Assembly (NCBI RefSeq): GCF_027257845.1
Contig: NZ_JAPVOT010000016.1
Location: forward strand, 22,986-86,985
Origin: Alteromonas sp. BMJM2
GTDB lineage: Bacteria; Pseudomonadota; Gammaproteobacteria; Enterobacterales; Alteromonadaceae
DNA length: 64,000 bases
Reading direction: 5' to 3'
A program made the translations under genes and the position numbers. A model generated the notes under the pieces. The model was given only the letters and a program-made list of their open reading frames with translations. It ran no database searches and was not told where the DNA came from. Of the stretch, positions 28,623-38,466 are shown in pieces (positions within the stretch are counted from its first letter, which is position 1; each line of letters opens with the position of its first letter).

Positions 28623-30983
28623 TTATCCAAATATACGTTCCCACCAGCTTTTCTTCTTACCGTCTTTGGCATCGTCTACCGGACGCCCGCTGCAGTCTTG
28701 TTCTGGTTCAGGAAGTACATCTAGTATGGCAGGAACACTTAAGCTTCCCGCGCAACCTGCAACGACCACGGCTCCCGTTTTTGCATCAAAGTGCGCAATA
28801 CCTAAACCTCTGGGGAATCTTCTGGAAAGTGATTTAGGCGCTTGTGACTTCATGTAGTTAACAAACACCGGCAGTGCACCGCCAGCGCCGGTTAAATTAA
28901 CTGATTGGTTATCATCATTTCCTACCCAAACTGTCACTACATGATTTCTATCAAAACCGCTAAACCAACTGTCGCGATAATCGTCCGTCGTCCCCGTTTT
29001 ACCCGCCATATTGACGCTGCCAAAGGTGGCCCCTATTCGCTTTGCTGTTCCCTGCGTAGTCACTTTATATAGCGCGTAATTGAGAAGATAAGTCGCCGCT
29101 TCATCTACTCGTTGAGAGTAAAACTCCGCTTTCTTCCACAGCAGCGCGTTTTCTGATGTCACTACCGAGGTCACCGTGTGCAGTGGAATATAGCGCCCGC
29201 CGTTAGATAAAGTTTGATACATTTGGTTAGTCGCAAATGGCGTTAATTCAAACGCCCCGAGTGTCATTGAAGGCACTTTATCTAGTGGAGTGGTTACCCC
29301 AAGGCGCTCTATGGTATCGGCTAGCGTCGTTAAGCCCACCTGCATTCCTAAGTTCACTGTGGGAATGTTGAGTGACTCGGTGAGTCCCTGCAATAATGGC
29401 ACTTGCCCTCTAAATTCTTTATCGTAGTTTTGTGGCGACCACGGTTTACCGTTTTTACTCTCAAGAGTAATGGGCTTATCTTCTATCGGTGTTGCCAGAT
29501 TATACTGAGTGGGATCTTCGAGAGCCGTAAGATATACCGCAGGTTTCACTAACGATCCTATAGGGCGCTTGGCGTCTAACGCTCGATTGAACCCTTTGTA
29601 CGCTGCGTTCTTATCACCGATGATCGCCCTTACTTCACCTGTTGCGCTATCGGTTACCACCATTGCGCCCTGTAGTTCAGCCTTTCTGTCTTTTTGAAGT
29701 CCATCTAAGGTAGTGGACAGAGCCCGCTCCGCACGACGCTGTGCAACAATATCAAGGGTAGTAAATACTTTAACCCCTGAATCTCTTAAGCTGGGCTCTG
29801 CTAATATTTCGTTCAGCTCTCTTCGCACTTGCTCCATAAACGCAGGGTGCTTTCCACTGGCTAAACTCGCTCCACTGGCCAAACCAAGCGGCATATTTAT
29901 GTAGCGCTCGTACTCATCGCGATTAATTTCATTCTCATCAAACAACATGCGCAAAACCAAGTCTCTTCGCTCTTTAGTGCGCTGTGCATATTTTCGAGGG
30001 TTGTAATAAGACGGCCCTTTGATTATAGCCACTAAGGTCGCAATTTCAGGAACGCTTAATTCATTGGCGGGTCTGTCAAAGTAAAAGTAGCTTGCCAAGC
30101 CGAAACCATGCACGGCCATACTGCCGTTTTGGCCTAAAAAGACCTCGTTTAAATAGGCTTCAATTATCTCAGATTTGCTATATCGAGCGTCGATAATCAC
30201 CGCCATTATTGCTTCTTTCGCTTTTCTAACTAGCGATCGCTCTCGGGTTAAAAACATATTCTTAACTAGCTGTTGCGTTAACGTACTGCCGCCTTGTACG
30301 GTTCTTCCGGCGGCGATATTTGCCGCCAAGGCACGCACGATTGAAAGCGGCGCTACCCCGTGGTGATTATAAAAATTACGGTCTTCTACCAACGTCAGAG
30401 TTTTAGGTAGTAGTTCTGGAATGGTATCGAGTGACACCAGCATGCGATCTTCACTAGAACCACTTGTCATACGAGTTACTAGCCATGGCTCTAGCCTGAT
30501 TGTGCCAAACTGACGCTCTTCAGTTTTATCGTAAATTTCAGACACCCTTGCCCCTTCCCAGGTGACAATCAGATGCCTTAGTGGCTCTGCTCCTTCTGGA
30601 AACTGAAATGCCCGGCGCTGTACCGTTAACACTCGGTTTTGATAGCTGTATTCACCACTTTTATTGGCAAACGCCACTTTTCGATAGCCTAAAAGGTCTA
30701 ACTCATCAATTACCTCTGAGGGTGTGATTTCTTCGCCTTTACTCAGGCTTAGCGGACGCGCAAAAATTTGTGCAGGCACTTCCCACTTATTGCCTGAAAA
30801 GCCTTTTTTGATTTGTGCATCGAGATAGAATGCGTATGCACCAAGTACCACAAGCGCAACTAATGATAGTCGCCAGAATGCACCGAATACCCAACTCCCT
30901 TTGGTTTTTTGCTTTGTGTTTAAATTGCTTTTTCTTGCTGTATTTTTTGCTGTTGAGCTGTTACTTGATTGTCTTTTTGCCAC
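28623..30983 (-). CDS. mrcB: Penicillin-binding protein 1B
   Basis: A bifunctional peptidoglycan synthase of the inner membrane. After a basic cytosolic tail and one membrane helix (about 30-50) comes a UB2H-type region, a GT51 glycosyltransferase (EDRNFYNHHG with catalytic Glu, then GGSTLTQQLVKN) and a transpeptidase with the nucleophile Ser in GSLVKP, TESLN and KTGTTDDY. The frame is open to an ATG at 31073, but the added residues are not family-like; a GTG at 30983 gives an N-terminus starting (M)AKRQSSNSS and 786 residues, close to the usual PBP1B length. Neither start has a clear ribosome site. Confidence 0.92.
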   Translation of the reverse strand: MAKRQSSNSSTAKNTARKSNLNTKQKTKGSWVFGAFWRLSLVALVVLGAYAFYLDAQIKKGFSGNKWEVPAQIFARPLSLSKGEEITPSEVIDELDLLGYRKVAFANKSGEYSYQNRVLTVQRRAFQFPEGAEPLRHLIVTWEGARVSEIYDKTEERQFGTIRLEPWLVTRMTSGSSEDRMLVSLDTIPELLPKTLTLVEDRNFYNHHGVAPLSIVRALAANIAAGRTVQGGSTLTQQLVKNMFLTRERSLVRKAKEAIMAVIIDARYSKSEIIEAYLNEVFLGQNGSMAVHGFGLASYFYFDRPANELSVPEIATLVAIIKGPSYYNPRKYAQRTKERRDLVLRMLFDENEINRDEYERYINMPLGLASGASLASGKHPAFMEQVRRELNEILAEPSLRDSGVKVFTTLDIVAQRRAERALSTTLDGLQKDRKAELQGAMVVTDSATGEVRAIIGDKNAAYKGFNRALDAKRPIGSLVKPAVYLTALEDPTQYNLATPIEDKPITLESKNGKPWSPQNYDKEFRGQVPLLQGLTESLNIPTVNLGMQVGLTTLADTIERLGVTTPLDKVPSMTLGAFELTPFATNQMYQTLSNGGRYIPLHTVTSVVTSENALLWKKAEFYSQRVDEAATYLLNYALYKVTTQGTAKRIGATFGSVNMAGKTGTTDDYRDSWFSGFDRNHVVTVWVGNDDNQSVNLTGAGGALPVFVNYMKSQAPKSLSRRFPRGLGIAHFDAKTGAVVVAGCAGSLSVPAILDVLPEPEQDCSGRPVDDAKDGKKKSWWERIFG

Positions 30984-31193
30984 GAGGAAGCGCCATAAAA
31001 AGGTAAGCGCGTACCGCTTACCGTCCCTTAAATTTATGCAGTGAACATTACCACTGCACCCTTGATGCAACAACAGCTAAACAACACCTAAATAGCAAGC
31101 ACCTACTCGAAACCCTGACCTACAGTGGAATTTAGCTCGCACTTTGCAGTCACAATGCGATAGCATGCAAGCAAGTAACAAAGGAAATTTACT

Positions 31194-32474
31194 ATGCGTT
31201 CAGTTTTTTCTTCATCTATTTTTCATTCGACAATGCCATTTGTGGCGAGTCGCTCTGCGTTTTCAGCAACACGGATAATTGCATCTGTCTCTTTAGCCGT
31301 GTTGTTTACCAGCTTTTCTATTTCATCTGCCAGTGCGAACGAAAACTTTGCGTCCTGCACGGAAGACCTCGAAAGAAAAGCGATGCAACAAGGTGTTAGC
31401 CAACAAACCATTGATGCCATATTTCCTACATTGGTACACCAAGATAACGTAATTAAGTATGACAGAAGTCAGCCCGAGTTCGTGCAGACATTTCCAGGTT
31501 ACTTCAGTAAGCGCGTTACCGAGTGGCGTACGAACAAAGGTAAAGAAATGTACGCGAAGCACAAAACCTTACTGCACAAGTTAAGTGACGAGTATGGCGT
31601 GCCGCCACATTATCTGCTGGCATTCTGGGGATTAGAGACAAACTTTGGTAACTATAAAGGCAAGATGCCGGTACTCGATTCACTGGCCACATTAGCCTGC
31701 GATAAGCGCCGCAGCACGTATTTTACAAAAGAGTTTTTAGTAGCGGTTAAGCTGTTTGAAAGAGAAAAGCTAGAACGGGAAGAAATGGTAGGCTCTTGGG
31801 CAGGCGCCATGGGGCACACTCAGTTTATGCCCTCGGCATATACTCATTACGCCATAGATGGTGATGGCGACGGTCAAATTAACCTATGGGCCAGTGAAGA
31901 AGATGCACTGTCTTCTGCTGCTAACTTTCTTGCAAGCTTGGGGTGGGATGCCGGCTTTCGTTGGGGGCGGGAAATTACGCTACCTGAGAACTTTGACTAT
32001 CGACTTTCTGGCTACAAAAACCGTCAGCCTCTTAGCGAATGGAACGCACTTGGGGTAATGCGAGCAGACGGCGGCGAACTGGGTAATGCAGATACCTCTG
32101 CCTATGTCATCGTACCTGCCGGTCACGAAGGGCCTGCATTTATCGCCTATAAAAACTTTAGAGTGATCATGCGTTGGAACAATTCTGAGTTTTACGCCAT
32201 CGCAGTCGGTGTTTTAGCTGATAAGATCACCGGAGCCTCAGGCATAAAAGCCACATTGCCAGACCTTCCTGCTTACAGCCGAAAGGACATCATTGCGCTA
32301 CAAAGCAAGCTCAATACTCTGGGCTTCGATGTAGGTAAGCCCGACGGAATTATAGGTCCCGCCACCCGCGAAGGTATTCGCAATTATCAAATAGCGAATA
32401 GTATGATTGCTGATGGGTTTCCAGGGCTAGACGTAATGAGCGCTCTTGATGTCACGCTTGATAAGCACTCTTGA
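31194..32474 (+). CDS. MltB-family lytic murein transglycosylase with peptidoglycan-binding domain
   Basis: A 426-residue periplasmic enzyme that cuts peptidoglycan glycan strands to form 1,6-anhydroMurNAc ends. A long signal region (1-48, ending SASA) precedes the SLT_2 catalytic domain with Glu148 in FWGLETNFGNYKG and the GAMGHTQFMPS block. A C-terminal PG_binding_1 domain (about 355-415) has LQSKLNTLGF and DGIIGPATREGI. No lipobox Cys is present, so it is a soluble form related to MltB/SltB. AAAGGAAAT precedes the ATG. It is divergent from mrcB, and the two act on the same polymer. Confidence 0.93.
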   Translation: MRSVFSSSIFHSTMPFVASRSAFSATRIIASVSLAVLFTSFSISSASANENFASCTEDLERKAMQQGVSQQTIDAIFPTLVHQDNVIKYDRSQPEFVQTFPGYFSKRVTEWRTNKGKEMYAKHKTLLHKLSDEYGVPPHYLLAFWGLETNFGNYKGKMPVLDSLATLACDKRRSTYFTKEFLVAVKLFEREKLEREEMVGSWAGAMGHTQFMPSAYTHYAIDGDGDGQINLWASEEDALSSAANFLASLGWDAGFRWGREITLPENFDYRLSGYKNRQPLSEWNALGVMRADGGELGNADTSAYVIVPAGHEGPAFIAYKNFRVIMRWNNSEFYAIAVGVLADKITGASGIKATLPDLPAYSRKDIIALQSKLNTLGFDVGKPDGIIGPATREGIRNYQIANSMIADGFPGLDVMSALDVTLDKHS

Positions 32475-32546
32475 TTTGTACAGATGATAAATTAGACAGC
32501 ATAAACGCTAGTAGCCATCGGTACTATTTTGAAATAGCCAGTATTT

Positions 32547-32575
32547 CGGGTTAACCAATACCTCGGATTAACCCG
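32547..32575. terminator. Hairpin terminator between convergent genes
   Basis: An 8-bp stem CGGGTTAA/TTAACCCG with a 13-base loop, followed by TATTTTGCATTT, lies between the transglycosylase and HDOD-regulator genes. It fits a weak terminator. Confidence 0.5.
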
Positions 32576-32664
32576 TATTTTGCATTTACCATGGCTGCTC
32601 AGTTCTATTTATAATGCGTGTTATCTCAGCCTCACCTCAACACGATAGGCTCGATTGTCAGTGA

Positions 32665-33885
32665 TTACTGAGGCGCAGCTAAGTTAATGTCTTCAGGCGG
32701 GTTTTCTTTAAGCGCATTAAGCGCTGGGTACCATTGGGCAAAATCTCCCATATTAAGTACATCCGTCAGCGCCTCATCAAAATTTTCGCACGCCAAGCGG
32801 CGGGCGAGATAAAACACTTGAGATGCTAATAGCCCTTCTGCTTCTTTTGCCTCTACTGAATCGTCTGGCTCTTCCGACGGTTCTGCACCCTTACGAGGGC
32901 GCAAAGTACTCGCCACCTCACATGACGCCGAAAGAATATCTTCCACCAATCGCTCCTCTATGCCCCATACGGTAAGAAGATAGTAGGTGATAAGTGCACT
33001 AATGGGCTTCGTTGATGACTGCAGCCCCACATCATTTGCCGTTTCAGGCGCATCCACCAAATACAGTTCGCCAATAGAAGCAAGTAAACACATCGAAAAT
33101 GAATACTCTGCCTGCTCTCGCGAAAAGCCTCGCAACTGCATCAGTCGAGTTGCAATATAGGCAGACGAAAGTGCACTTACCACGACATCTCGGTGCATTT
33201 TGCTGTCAATGCTATAGGTTTGACTCAAGCTAGAGGCAACCGCTATAGATGCAATAGTATTCAGACCCAGTCGTTTCACTGCCTTATCTACAGAGGAGAC
33301 CTGTCCGCGAAACCCAAGAAAAGGAGAGTTTGCGGCTTGAAGTACATTTGCCACCAGCGTTGGATCTTTTCCTACTACCCTGGCCACTTCATCAAGTTCG
33401 GCGTCCTTACACTTAAGAAGCTTGTTTAACTTTTGATAGGTTTCATTAAGTACGGGCAACCCTTTTAACCTTCCAAGGGCCTGCCTTAGTGAATGCGTTA
33501 AGGGAAGTGCTTTTATGCGCATCACTCGATTAAGTACGTCGCTAATATCGTCGTGTTCAAAGGGTTTCGAAATGAAAATATGCACGTTTGAGGCGACTAT
33601 CTCCTTCATATCAACCCGAGTGTCACCGGTCATTAATAGACGAATAGCCTCTGGGTTGTGAGTTCTGCACTCAAGCAAAACGTCGTCACCTCGTGTGCCT
33701 GGCATAAGTCTATCGCACATAACGAGGTCTGGTTTTATTTCACCCTGCTGTAGTTTATCAAGGGCTTCTTTTGGGGAATCAAAGAGGTGGACTGACCATG
33801 AGGGCGCTAATCGTCTCAGCGCTCTTTTCAACGATTTAAGGATCAGCTCTTCATCATCAACAATGACAACCTGATTACTCGACAT
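32665..33885 (-). CDS. Response regulator with HDOD output domain
   Basis: A 406-residue cytosolic protein. The receiver domain (1-125) has the acidic pocket VDDEE, phospho-acceptor Asp58 (VMCDRLMPG), Thr in LLMTGDT and Lys in FISKPF. An HDOD domain (about 140-330) follows, with LPVLNETYQKL, VANVLQAANSP and AVKRLGLNTI. HDOD proteins lack HD metal residues and usually act through protein contacts. The gene begins nine bases after an EAL-type response regulator, so the two form one unit. No kinase gene adjoins them. Confidence 0.9.
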   Translation of the reverse strand: MSSNQVVIVDDEELILKSLKRALRRLAPSWSVHLFDSPKEALDKLQQGEIKPDLVMCDRLMPGTRGDDVLLECRTHNPEAIRLLMTGDTRVDMKEIVASNVHIFISKPFEHDDISDVLNRVMRIKALPLTHSLRQALGRLKGLPVLNETYQKLNKLLKCKDAELDEVARVVGKDPTLVANVLQAANSPFLGFRGQVSSVDKAVKRLGLNTIASIAVASSLSQTYSIDSKMHRDVVVSALSSAYIATRLMQLRGFSREQAEYSFSMCLLASIGELYLVDAPETANDVGLQSSTKPISALITYYLLTVWGIEERLVEDILSASCEVASTLRPRKGAEPSEEPDDSVEAKEAEGLLASQVFYLARRLACENFDEALTDVLNMGDFAQWYPALNALKENPPEDINLAAPQ

Positions 33886-33894
33886 CCTATCTCC

Positions 33895-35175
33895 TCAGAT
33901 TAAATAGGGCTGTTGTGCCAGCACTTTCAACAAGGGCTCTTCTGCGAGCGGCTTACTATAAAGATAGCCCTGCAATTCTTCACACCCCATATCCCGTAAA
34001 CACAACGCGTGCTGAGATACTTCTATACCTTCGGCAACCACTTTCATGCCAATTGACTGGGCCATTGACACTAAATTTTTTACCACGTTGTAGCACTTTT
34101 CTTCACTATCTACACCGGCAATTAAACTCCGATCTATCTTAACCACTTGAGCCGGCAAATTAAGAAGGTAATTGATAGCAGTATGTCCGGTACCAAAATC
34201 GTCAATGGCAACATCAATACCTAACTTTTCTAACCTCTTAAGCTGTTTACAGCAGCCATCGAAGTCTTCGATAGCGGCTGACTCCGTTATTTCCACACAC
34301 AAATTTTCTGGAACTAGGTTTCCCTCAGCTATTAAGGCCTTTACAACATCGACAAATTTATCATCGTGTAACTGCTTTGGCGATACATTGAAAGCAAGCT
34401 TAAACCCATCTAGCAAAGTAAATGCTTGCCATCGTATTTGAAACCGTGCCGTTTCTCTTAACACCCATTCGCCGATCTCTTGAATAAAATCTCCCTCTTC
34501 GGCGACTGGAATAAAAATCTCTGGTGATACTGAGCCGTAACCCTCACTCTTCCAGCGCAGTAAACTTTCTAACCCGACAATTCTTCCCGTTTTTGCGCAT
34601 ACTTTTGGCTGGTAAACTAAACTAAATTCATCTTCAAAAATGGCAGACTTTAGTCGTTCTAGTAGCTCGCTATTTTGACTGGAGTGAGCCTGTGAACCGT
34701 TAGCAGTAGACGAGGTTATTACAGAAAAATCCTTTGACTCATTGGGGTCCTGCTTTTGCAGTTGATTGTTCATTACACTAAGAAGGTGGTTTTTATGCCG
34801 CTTTTCAACACCGATACTCACTTCATCGAGCAAACGTTTATTGTTCCACGGCTTGCGCAAGAAGCGCTCTGCCACATCATCGTTCATGCACTCTATAACG
34901 TCATCAATGTCGGCATCACCGCTTAATATAAAATGACAGGCAAAAGGTTGATGGGGGCGAGACTTGCGTAAAAAAGCGACACCGTTCATTTCTGGCATAC
35001 GGTAGTCAGCAATAATGACATCGAAAGATTGAGCTTTAACCTTAGCTAAGGCATCTTTCGGGCAAGAGGACATAACGACTTGGTAACCCGCATACGTTAG
35101 TACGCGACTTAATGCGCGAAGCACGCTGGTTTCATCGTCTACGAGCAAAATCTTTGAATGCAGCTCAGGCTTCAT
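33895..35175 (-). CDS. Response regulator with EAL cyclic-di-GMP phosphodiesterase domain
   Basis: A 426-residue protein with an N-terminal receiver (phospho-acceptor Asp57 in IIADYRMPEMNG, Lys in FLRKPW) and a C-terminal EAL domain (about 170-420). The EAL signature reads ESL (VGLESLLRW); the metal and catalytic residues in FNVSPKQL, VEITESA, IDDFGTGH, VVKIDRSL and VAEGIE are present, so hydrolysis of cyclic di-GMP is expected. It resembles RpfR/VieA-class regulators in layout. It is first of a pair with the HDOD regulator. A 447-base gap upstream separates it from hrpB on the same strand. Confidence 0.92.
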   Translation of the reverse strand: MKPELHSKILLVDDETSVLRALSRVLTYAGYQVVMSSCPKDALAKVKAQSFDVIIADYRMPEMNGVAFLRKSRPHQPFACHFILSGDADIDDVIECMNDDVAERFLRKPWNNKRLLDEVSIGVEKRHKNHLLSVMNNQLQKQDPNESKDFSVITSSTANGSQAHSSQNSELLERLKSAIFEDEFSLVYQPKVCAKTGRIVGLESLLRWKSEGYGSVSPEIFIPVAEEGDFIQEIGEWVLRETARFQIRWQAFTLLDGFKLAFNVSPKQLHDDKFVDVVKALIAEGNLVPENLCVEITESAAIEDFDGCCKQLKRLEKLGIDVAIDDFGTGHTAINYLLNLPAQVVKIDRSLIAGVDSEEKCYNVVKNLVSMAQSIGMKVVAEGIEVSQHALCLRDMGCEELQGYLYSKPLAEEPLLKVLAQQPYLI

Positions 35176-35622
35176 TGTCTACTCATCGCCTTACTGTTGC
35201 CCCTTAACAATGCCAACTAACCAAATGAATGTTGATTCACACAACGTGGATAGCATTTAGGCCATTCACATTGGGTCAACACGCTTTCAATACGTATTAC
35301 GTATAAAATGCCAAGTATAGCTAAATATGCGCTATGTATATTCCATTGCTTATTTTATCATCTAAAAAAACAAGCGCACCATAGATTAATATAGTACATT
35401 TATGACACTTGCGACAAAAAATGAAAAAATACGCTCGGAAAGGTTATTTCAAGGAATAAATATTCAAGAAACAACGCAAAAACGAACAGCTAATAACCAG
35501 ATTAAAGGACACACTAAGTGCTTAGGGTGAATGCTAACTTGAAAAGGTATGCAGTAACATACAACTTTCGTAGATGAAAGTTTCGTCGGTGAAAGAGTTG
35601 TGCATAGAACAGCACGACCTCT
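35176..35622. other. Gene-free region upstream of the EAL regulator
   Basis: AT-rich stretch of 447 bases between hrpB and the EAL regulator gene. It holds an imperfect direct repeat TTTCGT(A/C)G(A/G)TGAAAG near 35564-35596, but no reading frame, clear terminator or recognisable RNA. Confidence 0.4.
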
Positions 35623-38262
35623 CTATAAATGCTTTTTAGTTTTCGTTGTCGGCTTTGATATAGCGGGGTTGTCTGGCCAAAAATGTTTAGGGTAGCGTCC
35701 CTTCATCTCTTTTTGAATTTCCTTATAACTTCCCTCCCAAAATGTACCGAGATCGCTGGTGGTTTGAAGCGGCCGTCCGGCAGGAGAAAGTAATTCGCAC
35801 ACCACTGTTATGCGGCCATTGCCAATAACAATAGGAGCAGAGTGAGAATACATTTCCGTTAACTTAACGGACAGCACTACATCGCCGCTATCTCGATAGT
35901 CTAGGGCAGCTTCTCGCCCGGTAGGAATGCGTATCGTCATAGGCAAGAGTGTCGCAAGAGCATCTTGCTGGGGCCAAGTTAGTCCATTATTAAGCGCCGT
36001 TCTCCAAGGCAGTTTATGCAACATTTTTAACGATGAACATCGCGCTAAATGACCGGTAAGCCCCTCTTTGGCTTGGTGCACAACATCATTTAACGATTTA
36101 GGCCACGGTGCGTCTTCACCAAAGGACTGCGGCTGAGGTAACTCGTACTGTGCAGCTAATTTAACTCGGCGCCACCACTGCCAGTCACCTTCAGACAATG
36201 GCCATTCTTTAAGCACAAGGGATTCAAGGTAGCCTAACCAAGCTTCAACAGTAGCCTGCTCCCAATATGCACTATCTTTTGAGCGCGTATCTTTAGAGAC
36301 CGGCGTAGTGTCTAAATCGATATCATAAAACCCGGTTATGGTGCGCGCTTCCATTAAACCGCTGACACGATTTAATCTGATGCGCTGCTGTTGATTGAAC
36401 GCATGTGGAAATATGCCTCGTAGCAGTGACTCTGAAATAGGCTGAGCCTGACGAATTTTTACCGTATTTTCAATATGCTGCCCATGTAGCACAGCCAACC
36501 ACTGAGGCGGGGCTTTCGATGACAAACCGCTAACTTGCGCCCCCTTTCCACTTGCTAGCTTATAGTCTTGAATAATATGGCCAAACCCATCTGCTTTTCT
36601 TGTGCTTTGGTGCGATGCAGATTTCGCTTCTCGTAAAAATGCCACCTGCAGTGGATACGCAATAGCTATACACAAACCAATAGCGTCATCGTCTAGTGCC
36701 GAGATGGATAAACTATTACTTTCTATTCCAACAAAGCGCGCATAACGCTTTGCTTGCGAAGTTATTTGTGTCCGTTCTGCTGCACTCAATGTACGAAGCA
36801 GTTCACTCACCAGCGGTGTATTTTGCACGAGAGTTCCGCTCTCACTCAACGCCACCACAAAAGGAGCTGCTGCCTGCATTGCCTCTTTTAGTGAGCCTGT
36901 TGCCGAATTTTTGAAGAAGCCCTGCATGGATTTATCAAGAGGCGTAATTGTGTTCTGACAAACCAAAAGGAGATTGGCAAGATGTGGCTGGCAAGGTAAC
37001 TCTGCGACCTTTTTTCCGTAAGCTGTAATCGACAGGCCCTCGTCAATACAGTGAATGCGCTGCAGTTTTTTCTGAGCAATAGCTTCTTGAGTGGCAGTGG
37101 GCGGCGTAAGTAACGCTAACTCGTTCGGCTTACTTCCCCATGCGTAGGTGTCGAGCAAGAAGCTGCTAATATCTTCTCTTTCAATCTGTGCTGCACTGTG
37201 ATGCGCAAGGCGTTCAAAACTTTCTTGACTGCACAGGCGATAACACACTCCCTCACTGACTCTTCCCGCTCGTCCTGCTCTTTGTGTGGCTGAGGCTTGG
37301 GAAATTCTCTGCATTGTGATTTGTGTCATATCACTTGCCGGGTGGTACTGTGCACTATTTTCCCAAAGACTATCAATTACCACTTTAACCCCTTCAATGG
37401 TTAAACTGGTTTCAGCAATATTGGTCGCTAAAATAATTTTTCTTCGGCCCTCATTATCTGCTACTAACGCTTGCTGCTGCGCACTTTTCCCCAACGCGCC
37501 ATATAACGGGTACACCGCTATATCTTGACTTTGACTGAAAGAATTAAGCTCTCGCTCAACAGCATTTATCGTTGCGCGACTTGGCAAAAATACCAGCACA
37601 TCACCGTCGTGACGTGTTACGGCATTTTTAACCACCTGCGTGGTATTCACCACAATGTCTTTTGCAAAGGTATCTTTGTAATAGAAAATCTCAACGGGGT
37701 AGGCCCGCCCCTGAGTATTCAGGTGACTGATAGGCAATGCACTGTGCTTTTCAAGTAAGCGGCTAAGGGGCTCTAAGGCAAGCGTGGCTGACATAACAAG
37801 AATACGTAAATCATCGCGAAGCCCCGCTTGCACTTCTAGCGCAAGTGCCAAGCCGAAGTCGCTGTGAATACTGCGCTCGTGAAACTCATCGAAGATAATT
37901 GCGCTGACGCCTGTTAACTCAGGATCGTTTTGAATTATTCGTGTCAGTATGCCCTCAGTAATTAATTCAATACGAGTTTGTGCACTAACCTTACTTTCAC
38001 CCCGTATTCTATAGCCTATGGTTTGCCCCACCGACTCACCAAGTTGCTTGGCTAAATAGTCTGCTAAATTCCTTACCACCACTCTTCTTGGCTGCATCAA
38101 CAATATTTTGCCATCAAGAGCTGTATTTAACAGTGACAGAGGCAGTACCGTGGATTTTCCCGCGCCAGGGGGCGCACCAATCACGACATTATTGGTAGCA
38201 ATCTCTTTGGCTAACCCGTCGACTAGAGAAAAGGCGGGTAAATGGGATAAGTTATCTAACAT
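35623..38262 (-). CDS. hrpB: ATP-dependent helicase HrpB
   Basis: A DEAH-box RNA helicase-like ATPase of 879 residues. Motif I is GAPPGAGKST (residues 29-38), motif II is IIFDEFHERS, and motif VI is QRAGRAGR. The HA2, OB-fold and HrpB-specific C-terminal regions follow, ending in the conserved segment RYPKHFWPDNP. HrpB is widespread in gammaproteobacteria; its cellular substrate is not well defined, though Xanthomonas-type relatives act in mRNA processing. The gene is divergent from thpR, another RNA-related enzyme, across a 204-base region with tandem repeats. Confidence 0.94.
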   Translation of the reverse strand: MLDNLSHLPAFSLVDGLAKEIATNNVVIGAPPGAGKSTVLPLSLLNTALDGKILLMQPRRVVVRNLADYLAKQLGESVGQTIGYRIRGESKVSAQTRIELITEGILTRIIQNDPELTGVSAIIFDEFHERSIHSDFGLALALEVQAGLRDDLRILVMSATLALEPLSRLLEKHSALPISHLNTQGRAYPVEIFYYKDTFAKDIVVNTTQVVKNAVTRHDGDVLVFLPSRATINAVERELNSFSQSQDIAVYPLYGALGKSAQQQALVADNEGRRKIILATNIAETSLTIEGVKVVIDSLWENSAQYHPASDMTQITMQRISQASATQRAGRAGRVSEGVCYRLCSQESFERLAHHSAAQIEREDISSFLLDTYAWGSKPNELALLTPPTATQEAIAQKKLQRIHCIDEGLSITAYGKKVAELPCQPHLANLLLVCQNTITPLDKSMQGFFKNSATGSLKEAMQAAAPFVVALSESGTLVQNTPLVSELLRTLSAAERTQITSQAKRYARFVGIESNSLSISALDDDAIGLCIAIAYPLQVAFLREAKSASHQSTRKADGFGHIIQDYKLASGKGAQVSGLSSKAPPQWLAVLHGQHIENTVKIRQAQPISESLLRGIFPHAFNQQQRIRLNRVSGLMEARTITGFYDIDLDTTPVSKDTRSKDSAYWEQATVEAWLGYLESLVLKEWPLSEGDWQWWRRVKLAAQYELPQPQSFGEDAPWPKSLNDVVHQAKEGLTGHLARCSSLKMLHKLPWRTALNNGLTWPQQDALATLLPMTIRIPTGREAALDYRDSGDVVLSVKLTEMYSHSAPIVIGNGRITVVCELLSPAGRPLQTTSDLGTFWEGSYKEIQKEMKGRYPKHFWPDNPAISKPTTKTKKHL

Positions 38263-38277
38263 AAGGACGTTCGTTCA

Positions 38278-38329
38278 AGGTAATGACCTAAGGTAATAAA
38301 CTAGGGTAATGATCTAGGATGATAAATGA
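38278..38329. repeat. Four imperfect 13-bp tandem repeats
   Basis: Consecutive 13-base units AGGTAATGACCTA, AGGTAATAAACTA, GGGTAATGATCTA and GGATGATAAATGA lie directly upstream of hrpB, in the intergenic region shared with thpR. Confidence 0.7.
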
Positions 38330-38466
38330 GAGCAATTCGTTGAGGGCATATTACAGCATTCATCACTATCTGCTAGCGTCGTATACTGTCTCAAATACTG
38401 ATCTGGATTTATCCTAATTGCATAGCGATTAGGGCATGTTGAATATAAAAGCTCAAAGGATAAAGA

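Noticed and set aside
35500..35622. Possible small regulatory RNA before hrpB's 3' end
   Set aside because: Only an imperfect direct repeat is visible, with no promoter-terminator pair or repeated GGA loops.
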